From Cytophagaceae bacterium (GTDB lineage: Bacteria > Bacteroidota > Bacteroidia > Cytophagales > Spirosomataceae), in NCBI GenBank assembly GCA_947471105.1, contig CANIYB010000086.1, positions 1 through 8,637 on the forward strand: a stretch of 8,637 nucleotides of DNA. Direction: 5' to 3'. Both the position numbers and the translations under genes were made by a program. The notes below the pieces were generated by a model. The model worked only from the letters and a program-made list of their open reading frames with translations, did not search any database and was not told the origin of the DNA. This document shows positions 1-7,404 of this stretch, piece by piece; position 1 is the stretch's first letter, and every line of letters begins with the position of its first letter.

Positions 1-1102
1 CAATTGCCGCCAACCCGAAGTAATTAAGCGCCAAAAAGACCTAAAAATAGTTTTTTCACCCATACATGGAACCGGAATTACCTTAGTTCCAAAAGCACTT
101 GCTCTATTAGGTTTTGAGAAAGTCAGCATCGTGGAAGCACAAGCCATTCCAGATGGAAATTTCCCAACCGTTATTTATCCAAATCCAGAGGAAAAGGAAG
201 CGATGACGTTAGCCCTAAACAAAGCAAAAGAAATAGACGCCGACTTGGTCATCGCTACGGATCCAGATGCGGACCGAGTAGGTGCCGCAGTCAAAAGTCC
301 TTCGGGCGAATGGCAGCTTTTGAATGGAAACCAAATGGCCAGTTTGATCCTATACTATTTATTAAAAGTGGATCAATCCGCAGGCCGACTCACCGGCAAA
401 GAGTTTGTGGCTAAGACGATTGTCACCACTGATTTAATTGACAAAATGTGCGCCACCTACGGCGTCACTTGCTATAATACGCTGACTGGTTTTAAGTACA
501 TCGCCCAAGTCATACGTGAATTGGAAGGCAAAGAAAAGTTCATTGGCGGAGGAGAAGAATCCTATGGATATTTAATCGGCGATGCCGTTCGCGACAAAGA
601 TGCCGTGGCTTCCTGCGCCATGATTGCCGAATTAACTGCCTACGCAAAAGATCAAGGCCTCTCCCTTTTCGACTTCCTTGCCGAAATGTACATGGAAAAT
701 AATTTCTATTACGAAGGACTTATCTCATTAACAAAAAAAGGAAAAGCAGGAGCTGATGAAATTAAACAAATGATGGAGAATCTCCGATCCAATGTTCCCG
801 CCACCGTGGCCGGCAGCAAACCCGTACAGGTTTTAGATTACGAGGGATTGCAATCAACTAATTTGCTGACTGGTAAAATCACACCCATTGTCACGGGATT
901 AGGCATTGAAGCATCCAACGTTATTCAATTAATCTTAGCGGATGGCTCCAAAGTATCCGCTAGACCTTCAGGTACTGAACCCAAAATAAAGTTCTATGTT
1001 TCTGTCAATTCAGACCTAAAATCAGCCGCTGATTTTGAAGCTATTTTTCAAGCATTAAAAAATAAAGTAGCAAGAATACAGGAAGATTTAGGCTTAAACT
1101 AA
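1..1102 (+). CDS. Phosphoglucomutase/phosphomannomutase family protein, 3' part (5' end outside window)
   Basis: This is the C-terminal 366 residues of a cytoplasmic alpha-D-phosphohexomutase, which moves phosphate between C1 and C6 of a hexose phosphate. The frame is open from base 2, with no need for the internal GTG at 131, so the true start lies left of the window. The visible sequence begins near the end of domain 1 or in domain 2 with SPIHGTG (about 56-76). The metal-binding loop DPDADR is at 260-277, the sugar-binding loop GGGEESYG of domain 3 at 545-568, and the phosphate-binding loop RPSGTEP of domain 4 at 962-982. The phosphoserine loop that carries the catalytic serine is in the missing part. 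The loops look intact, so the gene is cut by the window edge rather than broken. Family assignment is firm, but glucose versus mannose (or dual) preference cannot be read from this part. It converges on the xylanase gene. Confidence 0.95.
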   Translation, partial: NCRQPEVIKRQKDLKIVFSPIHGTGITLVPKALALLGFEKVSIVEAQAIPDGNFPTVIYPNPEEKEAMTLALNKAKEIDADLVIATDPDADRVGAAVKSPSGEWQLLNGNQMASLILYYLLKVDQSAGRLTGKEFVAKTIVTTDLIDKMCATYGVTCYNTLTGFKYIAQVIRELEGKEKFIGGGEESYGYLIGDAVRDKDAVASCAMIAELTAYAKDQGLSLFDFLAEMYMENNFYYEGLISLTKKGKAGADEIKQMMENLRSNVPATVAGSKPVQVLDYEGLQSTNLLTGKITPIVTGLGIEASNVIQLILADGSKVSARPSGTEPKIKFYVSVNSDLKSAADFEAIFQALKNKVARIQEDLGLN

Positions 1103-1106
1103 AATG

Positions 1107-2141
1107 CTATTTAAGCGTTTGCAACAAAACTTTATATGCTTGTTTGCGCGCATACGAATCGTCGAACAATAGCGGATTTTCTTTTGGACGCTTGAAATAA
1201 CCTCTGAGCCAAGAATCCTTATCGCCTACATTCCAAAAAGTGATGCCATATTGTTGGCCTTTGGGAATCGATTTAAATGCATTAAATAACATCAAAAATT
1301 TATTTAACTGCTCATCTTTAGCCACATCATCATAGACGAAATCAGGATTATTCTTCGGATTGACAGCCACATCCAATTCTGAAAAATGGACGCTTAAACC
1401 TGTTGCCACCGATTGATTAATCACCTCCAAGATCGCCTCATTTTTTGAACCGATATTAATATGCATTTGTAATCCTAACCCATTGATTGGAATATTGCGT
1501 TTTTTGAAATCCTGCACTAGATTTAAAATCGCCTGCATCTTTTTAGGCTTACCATCTTGTCCATAATCGTTGTAAAAAAGCAACACACTAGGGTCCGCTT
1601 CACGCGCCCAAAGAAAACTTTTAGCGATATAATCAGGAATATGATCCGACCAAATCGTGGGACGTAAACTACCATCATCTAAAAAAGCTTCATTCACCAC
1701 ATCCCAACCAGCCACCTTGCCCTTATAATGGGTCACCACGGTTTGAATATGGTTTTTTAACATATTTTCCCAGTCAACCTGATCTCCCTGAAAATCCTTC
1801 ATCCATTGAGGCACCTGATTATGCCAAACAAGCGTATGCCCATGAATTCGTTGTTTCCTATTTTTAGCAAATGCGACAATTTCATCCCCTAAAACAAAAT
1901 CAAAACGATCTGCCCCTGGATGCACATTCATCATTTTCATGTGATTTTCAGCCGTCACACTCGAAAATTCAGAACCTGTAAGTTCCCGGTACGTAACATT
2001 TTCGTCTAATAAACGAGGATTTACAGAAGCGCCTAATGGGAATGGTAAGACATCTTTTAGAAAAACTTTGGGAATCGATTGACTTTGAGCAAAAGTGAGC
2101 TGGGCTATCCCCAGAATAAAAAAAGTGTATAGAATTTTCAT
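1107..2141 (-). CDS. Secreted GH10 endo-1,4-beta-xylanase
   Basis: This 344-residue protein is a glycoside hydrolase family 10 retaining enzyme, expected to cut internal beta-1,4 bonds of xylan. Residues 1-19 form a type I signal peptide (MKILYTFF start, hydrophobic core, cleavage after FAQ), so it acts in the periplasm or outside. The GH10 barrel fills the rest. The substrate-binding motif GHTLVWHNQVPQW is at 101-113, the acid/base Glu151 lies in WDVVNEA, the nucleophile Glu255 lies in SELDV, and the late barrel motif around DKDSWLRG is at 307-314. There is no carbohydrate-binding module and no type IX secretion C-terminal domain, and the length is that of a single-domain GH10. The ATG at 2141 was chosen because it starts the signal peptide directly. 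A TTG six codons upstream (2159) is open but only adds a tail before it. It diverges from the DUF1080 gene, which suggests joint use on plant polysaccharide (inference). Confidence 0.95.
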   Translation of the reverse strand: MKILYTFFILGIAQLTFAQSQSIPKVFLKDVLPFPLGASVNPRLLDENVTYRELTGSEFSSVTAENHMKMMNVHPGADRFDFVLGDEIVAFAKNRKQRIHGHTLVWHNQVPQWMKDFQGDQVDWENMLKNHIQTVVTHYKGKVAGWDVVNEAFLDDGSLRPTIWSDHIPDYIAKSFLWAREADPSVLLFYNDYGQDGKPKKMQAILNLVQDFKKRNIPINGLGLQMHINIGSKNEAILEVINQSVATGLSVHFSELDVAVNPKNNPDFVYDDVAKDEQLNKFLMLFNAFKSIPKGQQYGITFWNVGDKDSWLRGYFKRPKENPLLFDDSYARKQAYKVLLQTLK

Positions 2142-2145
2142 AGTA

Positions 2146-2186
2146 AAAGGTTTTTGCAAGATAAAAATACATTTACAAAAACCTTT
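2146..2186. promoter_or_regulatory. Perfect 11-bp inverted repeat upstream of the xylanase gene
   Basis: AAAGGTTTTTG at 2146-2156 is matched exactly by CAAAAACCTTT at 2176-2186, with a 19-bp AT-rich spacer. The half-site centres are 30 bp apart, about three helical turns. It lies in the 118-bp divergent region and ends 4 bp before the xylanase ATG. It could be an operator for a dimeric or tetrameric regulator, or a hairpin in the xylanase leader covering the translation start region. The sequence shows the symmetry; the function is inference. AT-rich DNA makes short repeats easier by chance, but an 11-bp exact match at this place is notable. Confidence 0.45.
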
Positions 2187-2259
2187 AAATGGACTCGATT
2201 TATATTTTATAAAATTTAAACTATCTTTAAAAATTAATTTAAACTACTCCATTTACTCC

Positions 2260-4059
2260 ATGAAAAAATTACGGTGGACCCTCGTCCTCTTACTCCCCTT
2301 TGCCATTCATGCACAAAGTCCAATTTCATTTTCTGACCTCTCCTTTTGGAAGAACACAGGAAAAAGCAATTGGCAAATCGCGTCTGATGCGCAAGCAGAC
2401 CTCAATAAACCTGAAGTCCTAAGCATACAACCAGGCAGCGGAATATTAGTCAATTTGCCCAATAAAGAAAACAGGTCAAATTTGGTCTCCAACAAAGAAT
2501 ACGGGGATTTCGATGCCACTTTCGAATTTATGATGGCGACTCATTCCAACTCAGGATTTTACCTTCAAGGCCGCTATGAACTCCAACTCATGGATTCTTG
2601 GGGGGTAAAAAACCCAAATACCGGAGACTGCGGAGGTATTTATAAACGTAGAAAATTCAATCCTAAGGAATATTTATATGAGGGACATGCCCCTAGAGTT
2701 AACGCATGTCTTGCACCTGGACTTTGGCAAAAAATGGAAGTGTCATTCCAAGCACCTCGCTTCGATGCGCAAGGGAAAAAAATCGCAAATGCGAAAGTGA
2801 TTTCTGTCAAATTAAACGGCATGATCATTCATGAAAATGTGGAATTAACGGGGCCAACAGGCGGTCCTATTTCAGAGACAGAGGTAGCAAAAGGACCCTT
2901 CATGATTCAAGGTGACCATGGTGCTGTCGCTTTTCGAAATTTAACGGTGACCGATTTAGGCTCAACACCTGCTACCATGGCACCCGTAAACTACCAAGTG
3001 TATTATGGTAATTTCAAATCCATCCAAGAGTTTATCACCAAAAAACCAGATGCCAGCGGAAGCACCGAAAAATTAACTTGGGATGTAAGCTCCAAGCCTT
3101 TTCACTATGCTGAAATATTTAAAACAAGCTTAAATATACCGAAAGCAGGCAAGCATCAAATTGAATTTGAAATGGCAGGAAAACATTGGATTTCAATCAA
3201 TGGCAAAGAAATTTTCAAAGAAGAAAATGAGGAAAATAACCGACGCAAAACCGAAGTCATTGACCTACCCGAAGGGAAAGTTGACCTTCAAATCACGCTC
3301 ATAAAAACAAAAAAGAGTGTCGGAAACAAACTAGGATTTTGGGTCAAAGGTCCGGAATTTAGAACAACGGCCTACCATAGTATGGGTTCCTATTTAGGAT
3401 CCTCTTCCGACGACCCTATCTTTTTAGATGCCAAAGAACCGATTGTTTTCAGGTCATTTGTCGACATAATGAAAAACGGAAAAAGAGGTAGAAGAATGGC
3501 GCATGCGGTCAATGTGGGCAATCCTTCCAACTTACATTACACCTACGATTTGGAAAATGGCTCCATCGCTCAAATTTGGAAAGGTGATTTTCTAAATACG
3601 ACACCGATGTGGGATAGCCGAGGCGATGGTTCTTCGAGGCCAAGAGGTGCCGTTCTATACCTACCGAATGTCCCTCTGATCGTTCAAAATCAACATTTAA
3701 ATTCGCTGGAAGACCAACCAGATCCAACTGCTAATTTCAAAACAAAAGGATATATCATGGATGATCAAGACCTGCCGACTTTTCTTTACGAAGTATCCGG
3801 ATCTGATGTGGAAGATAAAATCCGCATTATCGATCATAAATATTTAGAAAGAAATATCAATATCAAAAATCCTGCGGCGGGACAAAAAATTAGAATTGGA
3901 ATGTCTTCAGAAATTAAAGAAATGGGAGATAACTTATATGCCATAGATGGCAAATCCTATTACATTAAGGCCGTTGGCGCAAGTATTGAAGGCAGTGGAT
4001 TCAATAAAGTTTTGACGCTTCCAGCCACAGAAAAAGTACAATATTCAATCCTTTGGTAA
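2260..4059 (+). CDS. Exported DUF1080 (3-keto-disaccharide hydrolase-like) multidomain protein
   Basis: This 599-residue exported protein starts with a type I signal peptide (residues 1-19, ending IHAQ). Residues about 22-234 form a DUF1080 domain, a concanavalin-like beta-sandwich also called the 3-keto-disaccharide hydrolase domain. Its marks are SGFYLQGRYELQLMDSWG (98-115), CGGIY (124-128), APGLWQKMEV (152-161) and GPFMIQGDHG (212-221). Some family members cleave 3-keto-glycosides, so a role in oxidative glycoside breakdown is plausible but not proven. Residues about 245-368 look like a PA14-type beta-sandwich, perhaps for sugar binding. Residues about 370-599 form a third, unassigned beta-rich part with IWKGDFLNTTPMWDSRGDG at 439-457. 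The ATG at 2260 was chosen because it begins the signal peptide; the frame is open further upstream, but that extension overlaps the divergent promoter region and reads as non-coding. The next gene follows after 17 bp, so they are probably co-transcribed. Confidence 0.9.
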   Translation: MKKLRWTLVLLLPFAIHAQSPISFSDLSFWKNTGKSNWQIASDAQADLNKPEVLSIQPGSGILVNLPNKENRSNLVSNKEYGDFDATFEFMMATHSNSGFYLQGRYELQLMDSWGVKNPNTGDCGGIYKRRKFNPKEYLYEGHAPRVNACLAPGLWQKMEVSFQAPRFDAQGKKIANAKVISVKLNGMIIHENVELTGPTGGPISETEVAKGPFMIQGDHGAVAFRNLTVTDLGSTPATMAPVNYQVYYGNFKSIQEFITKKPDASGSTEKLTWDVSSKPFHYAEIFKTSLNIPKAGKHQIEFEMAGKHWISINGKEIFKEENEENNRRKTEVIDLPEGKVDLQITLIKTKKSVGNKLGFWVKGPEFRTTAYHSMGSYLGSSSDDPIFLDAKEPIVFRSFVDIMKNGKRGRRMAHAVNVGNPSNLHYTYDLENGSIAQIWKGDFLNTTPMWDSRGDGSSRPRGAVLYLPNVPLIVQNQHLNSLEDQPDPTANFKTKGYIMDDQDLPTFLYEVSGSDVEDKIRIIDHKYLERNINIKNPAAGQKIRIGMSSEIKEMGDNLYAIDGKSYYIKAVGASIEGSGFNKVLTLPATEKVQYSILW

Positions 4060-4076
4060 TCTTAGAATTTAAAGAA

Positions 4077-5996
4077 ATGAAAAATATATATGTAATCTTA
4101 TTATTGGTCATCTCAACGATGGCTTTCGCTCAAAACCCTACGGAGAGCGATTATTACAAAATCGCCCGTATCCCAGCGCCCGAAGGTTTAGTTTTGGAAG
4201 TGGGAGGTTTAGCGCTTTTGCCCAATGGCGATGTGGCCGTTTCCACCCGAAGAGGGGATGTTTACATTATCGAAAATCCCAATAGTTCGCGTCCAAATTT
4301 CAGAAAATTTGCATCTGGCTTGCATGAAATTTTAGGTTTAACCTATTTAGATGGTTTCTTATATTGTGCACAAAGAGGAGAGTTGACAAGATTGGTCGAC
4401 AAAAATGGAGATGGAAAAGCGGAACGCTATGAAACCGTATATTCTTGGCCGATTTCAGGTCATTACCACGAATATTCATACGGCCCCAAAGTGGGACCTG
4501 ATGGCTCGTTTTATGTAACTGGGAATGTAGGTTTTGGTAACACCGATTGGTGGGCAGGGAAATCACTTGTTCCTTGGCGCGGTTGGGCCATGAAAATTAG
4601 CCCCGATGGAAAAATGGAGCCTTTTGCCGCTGGCATGCGCTCTCCATGTGGCCTTGGCATGATTAATGGAGAATTGTTTTATGGCGATAACCAAGGCGAT
4701 TGGCAAGGTTCAGGATTCATTTCTCACATTGAAAAAGGAAATTTCATGGGACACCCTGCCTCTTTGAAGTGGGCTGACCGACCAGAATCTCCGGTGAAAA
4801 TGAGGAAAGAAATGGTGTTTGAAAAAGTAGACCCAAGAGATAATCCGCTCGTTAAACCTGAATATGTGGAGAATGAGGCGAAGCCCATGACCACCATTTA
4901 TGAAATGGGCAAAGCTCTCCCAAATCTTGGCATTAAATCACCAGCTGTTTGGTTGCCGCATGGCGTCCTAGGCATATCAACTTCTGAAATTATTCCGGAT
5001 GAAACGAATGGTGCTTTTGGACCATTCTCGGGCCAATTGTTTGTTGGCGACCAAGGGATGTCCAAAATTGCTCGGGTATTTTTAGAAAAAATAAATGGCC
5101 GATTCCAAGGTGCTTCTTTTGAATTTGTATCTGGATTTAGGTCTGGGGTACTTAGAATGGCCTTTGGGTCTGACAAAAACCTATTTGTAGGAGGCACGAA
5201 TCGCGGTTGGGGTTCTATTGGAAAAGAAGATTTTGGTCTAGAACGATTGGTCTATTCTGGAAAAACTCCTTTTGAAATGAAAGCCGTGCGTGCGATGCCT
5301 GATGGATTTGAAATTGAATTTACGCTACCGGTCAATAAAAAATTGGCCTCAGATGTAAACAACTATGATGTCAGCAGCTACATCTACAAATATCATCCCG
5401 TGTATGGAAGCCCGATGGTCAACCAAAAAGAAAATCCTGTTCGGGGTGCACAAGTTTCGGAAGATGGACTTAAAGTTCGAATTGTTGTCGACGGCCTAAG
5501 AGAAGGTTACATCCACACCATCAAGCCAGAGGGAATCGTGTCCAATTCGGAGGCATTACCTCTTTTGCATGGTTCAGCTTTTTATACCTTAAATTCTATA
5601 CCGAATGGTCCTAAAGCAAATATTCCATTAGTAACTCCAAAACCTAAAGCGGCCAAAGAGAAAATAGATGCGGGCAAAGAAGCCAATACACCTGATAATC
5701 AAACCAAGGAAGCAGGTCCCAAAATCACGAAAACACAAATCATTTCGGATAAAGAAGCGCTAGCACTTTTAACGAAACACACGTGTTTAGCTTGCCATAA
5801 AGTTAAAGAAAGAGCGGTGGGTCCAGCGTATACAGAAGTGGCGAAACGAAATTATACCAATGCGCAAATTGAAGCATTAATCATTGAGCCAAAGCCATCC
5901 AATTGGCCCGATTTTGCAACCCCAATGGCCCCAATGAGCCATGTTCCGAGAGCCGATATTAAAAAACTAGCGGCTTGGATTAACGCACAGAAATAA
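4077..5996 (+). CDS. Exported sorbosone-dehydrogenase-like beta-propeller with C-terminal cytochrome c domain
   Basis: This 639-residue exported protein has a signal peptide (1-19, ending MAFAQ). Residues about 28-395 form a beta-propeller of the glucose/sorbosone dehydrogenase-like type: GGLALLPNGDVAVSTRRGDVY (split at 43-63), a calcium-loop-like DKNGDGKAE at 108-116, GPDGSFYVT at 140-148, MRSPCGLG at 187-194 and LFVGDQGMSKIARV at 321-334. Residues about 400-508 look like an Ig-like beta domain. A Lys/Pro/Ala-rich linker (about 510-555) leads to a class I cytochrome c domain with haem site CLACH at 570-574 and Met617 or Met620 as likely distal ligand. It probably oxidises a sugar or related compound in the periplasm and passes electrons to haem c. 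Whether it binds PQQ or has enzyme activity cannot be told from the sequence. The ATG at 4077, preceded by AAAGAA, begins the signal peptide; the in-frame TTG at 4053 would overlap the previous gene and is unlikely. Confidence 0.88.
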   Translation: MKNIYVILLLVISTMAFAQNPTESDYYKIARIPAPEGLVLEVGGLALLPNGDVAVSTRRGDVYIIENPNSSRPNFRKFASGLHEILGLTYLDGFLYCAQRGELTRLVDKNGDGKAERYETVYSWPISGHYHEYSYGPKVGPDGSFYVTGNVGFGNTDWWAGKSLVPWRGWAMKISPDGKMEPFAAGMRSPCGLGMINGELFYGDNQGDWQGSGFISHIEKGNFMGHPASLKWADRPESPVKMRKEMVFEKVDPRDNPLVKPEYVENEAKPMTTIYEMGKALPNLGIKSPAVWLPHGVLGISTSEIIPDETNGAFGPFSGQLFVGDQGMSKIARVFLEKINGRFQGASFEFVSGFRSGVLRMAFGSDKNLFVGGTNRGWGSIGKEDFGLERLVYSGKTPFEMKAVRAMPDGFEIEFTLPVNKKLASDVNNYDVSSYIYKYHPVYGSPMVNQKENPVRGAQVSEDGLKVRIVVDGLREGYIHTIKPEGIVSNSEALPLLHGSAFYTLNSIPNGPKANIPLVTPKPKAAKEKIDAGKEANTPDNQTKEAGPKITKTQIISDKEALALLTKHTCLACHKVKERAVGPAYTEVAKRNYTNAQIEALIIEPKPSNWPDFATPMAPMSHVPRADIKKLAAWINAQK

Positions 5997-6006
5997 ATAT
6001 GAATTG

Positions 6007-6036
6007 ATAAGAACGTGGAAATTTCCACGTTCTTAT
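6007..6036. terminator. Palindromic hairpin, probable bidirectional terminator
   Basis: Two 15-base arms, 6007-6021 and 6022-6036, are exact reverse complements meeting at the centre AAATTT, so a folded stem would have a small loop made from the central bases. It fills the 40-bp gap between converging genes, 10 bp after the stop of the propeller/cytochrome gene and touching the stop of the aldehyde dehydrogenase gene. On the plus strand it is followed by a T-rich run (TTTATTTTC), as in an intrinsic terminator; on the minus strand the tail is weaker (ATTCATATTTATTT). It most likely ends both operons. Confidence 0.85.
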
Positions 6037-7404
6037 TTATTTTCTTAAATGATAGGCCTTAGGTTTTGTGAAGGCCCTCAAACCTACCTCTGAAAGAGTA
6101 GAGCCAAAACCCGAATGGCCACGACCACTCCATGGCAAAGCGGCACTCACTCGATCGCAACAATTCCAATAGCCAGATCCTGCATCTATTTGAGCTAACA
6201 TGGTTTCGGCTCTTTGTTGGCTCGCTGAATAAACCCCAGCCGTTAAGCCATAATCAGTATCATTCATCAAAGCAACCGCCTCCGCATCATGTTCAACGCG
6301 CATAATTCCAATGATGGGACCAAAACTTTCTTCTCGCATCACCGCCATATCATTGGTTACATTGATCAGAACGGTAGGTTCAAAATAATTACCCTTTTGG
6401 TGTAAACGTTTCCCACCACATATCACCTGAGCTCCCTTTGCAACCGCATCCGCGACTTGATTTTCAAGAACATCTAATTGGGCCCTGCGACTAAGCACAG
6501 TAATATACACACCATCTTCCGTGGGCGATCCTATTTTCCATGAGGCCACCTCAGTCACAAATGCCTCCACAAATGCATCATATATAGCCGATTGCACATA
6601 AATACGCTCCACGGAACAACAACTTTGCCCATTGTTATAAAAGGCCCCATCCGCAATTCCTGCTGCAGCTCCTGCCACATCCACCACATCATCCGCCACA
6701 TAAACGGGATCTTTCCCACCTAATTCAAGGATGCAAGGAACCATTTTTGGGGCCACATGCTGATAAATTTTTTGACCCGTTTGATAAGATCCGGTAAAAT
6801 AATATCCGTTAAAAGGCATGTCCAATAAAGCCTTACCTACTTCTCCCTCCCCGATAGCAACTTGGAATACATCCTCCGGCACCCCAGCCTCCTCTAAATA
6901 TTTACCAATCTGAAGCCCAGTTAATGTGGCATACTCAGAGGGTTTGTACATGACCGCATTTCCCGCTAGCAATGCAGGTACAAAAATATTGACTCCTACA
7001 TTATAGGGATAATTCCAAGCCGAGATATTGCAGATAATTCCCAAAGGCTCATGCACAATTTTTTCTGTCATCTGGTCAGAAACCGTCATGATTTCCTCCG
7101 ACAAATATTGGGTCGCATGTTGCGCTAACCAGGTAGCCTTAGCCCCAGCCCCATTGATTTCATTTCTACTTTGTTGCAAGGGCTTTCCCATTTCAGACGT
7201 CAAAATGGAAGCTAATTCTTCGATATTTTCCTTAAGTAAGGACACAAATTTCTCCAAAATTTCCGCTCGGATTTGAATCGGAACAGCTGCCCATTGTTTC
7301 GCAGATTTTTGTAATCGTTCAAATTTCAATGCCAAACTAACACCGTTATCCTCTTGAACGCTGGTAATGATTTCTTCTGTGGCGGGATTGATAATATTCA
7401 TCAT
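6037..7404 (-). CDS. NAD(P)-dependent aldehyde dehydrogenase
   Basis: This 455-residue cytoplasmic enzyme belongs to the aldehyde dehydrogenase superfamily and oxidises an aldehyde to the carboxylate with NAD(P)+. Visible family marks are SAWNYP with Asn131, Lys154 in YKPSE, the cofactor loop FTGSYQTG at 203-210 (GSTxxG variant), the general base Glu227 in LELGGKD, the catalytic Cys262 in NNGQSC (followed by a second Cys263), and Glu359 in EESFGP. The C-terminal part has YWNCCDR (412-418) and LPWSGRGHSGFG (423-434). The length is near that of short succinate-semialdehyde-type members rather than the usual 480-500. The start codon ATG at 7404 directly abuts the stop codon of the hydrolase gene (no base between), and a second ATG follows at once, so translation may start at either. 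It is last in a three-gene operon. Context suggests a gamma-glutamyl-amino-aldehyde or an amino/semialdehyde substrate, but the exact one is unknown. Confidence 0.94.
   Translation of the reverse strand: MMNIINPATEEIITSVQEDNGVSLALKFERLQKSAKQWAAVPIQIRAEILEKFVSLLKENIEELASILTSEMGKPLQQSRNEINGAGAKATWLAQHATQYLSEEIMTVSDQMTEKIVHEPLGIICNISAWNYPYNVGVNIFVPALLAGNAVMYKPSEYATLTGLQIGKYLEEAGVPEDVFQVAIGEGEVGKALLDMPFNGYYFTGSYQTGQKIYQHVAPKMVPCILELGGKDPVYVADDVVDVAGAAAGIADGAFYNNGQSCCSVERIYVQSAIYDAFVEAFVTEVASWKIGSPTEDGVYITVLSRRAQLDVLENQVADAVAKGAQVICGGKRLHQKGNYFEPTVLINVTNDMAVMREESFGPIIGIMRVEHDAEAVALMNDTDYGLTAGVYSASQQRAETMLAQIDAGSGYWNCCDRVSAALPWSGRGHSGFGSTLSEVGLRAFTKPKAYHLRK

Noticed and set aside
1092..1116. Weak hairpin GCTTAAA (1092-1098) / TTTAAGC (1110-1116) as a terminator
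   Set aside because: It has only 7 bp, an 11-base loop and no T-run after it on the plus strand, so it is not convincing.
2142..2159. TTG start at 2159 giving a 350-residue xylanase
   Set aside because: It adds six residues in front of a clean signal peptide that begins at the ATG at 2141, and it lies inside the inverted repeat region.
2222..2229. TATCTTTA as a Bacteroidota -7 box (TAnnTTTG type) for the DUF1080 operon
   Set aside because: Seven of eight positions fit, but no matching TTTG-like -33 element is at the right distance, and such matches are common in AT-rich DNA.
2095..2259. Upstream extension of the DUF1080 frame to 2095
   Set aside because: The extension overlaps the xylanase 5' end and the AT-rich intergenic region, and it would bury the signal peptide that starts at 2260.
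2246..2261. Short direct repeat ACTCCAT (2246-2252 and 2255-2261) at the DUF1080 start codon
   Set aside because: Two 7-bp copies with a 9-bp period are easily due to chance and have no clear role.
4053..4076. TTG start at 4053 for the propeller/cytochrome protein, overlapping the previous gene
   Set aside because: The ATG at 4077 begins a standard signal peptide; the extra eight residues are charged and would sit before it.
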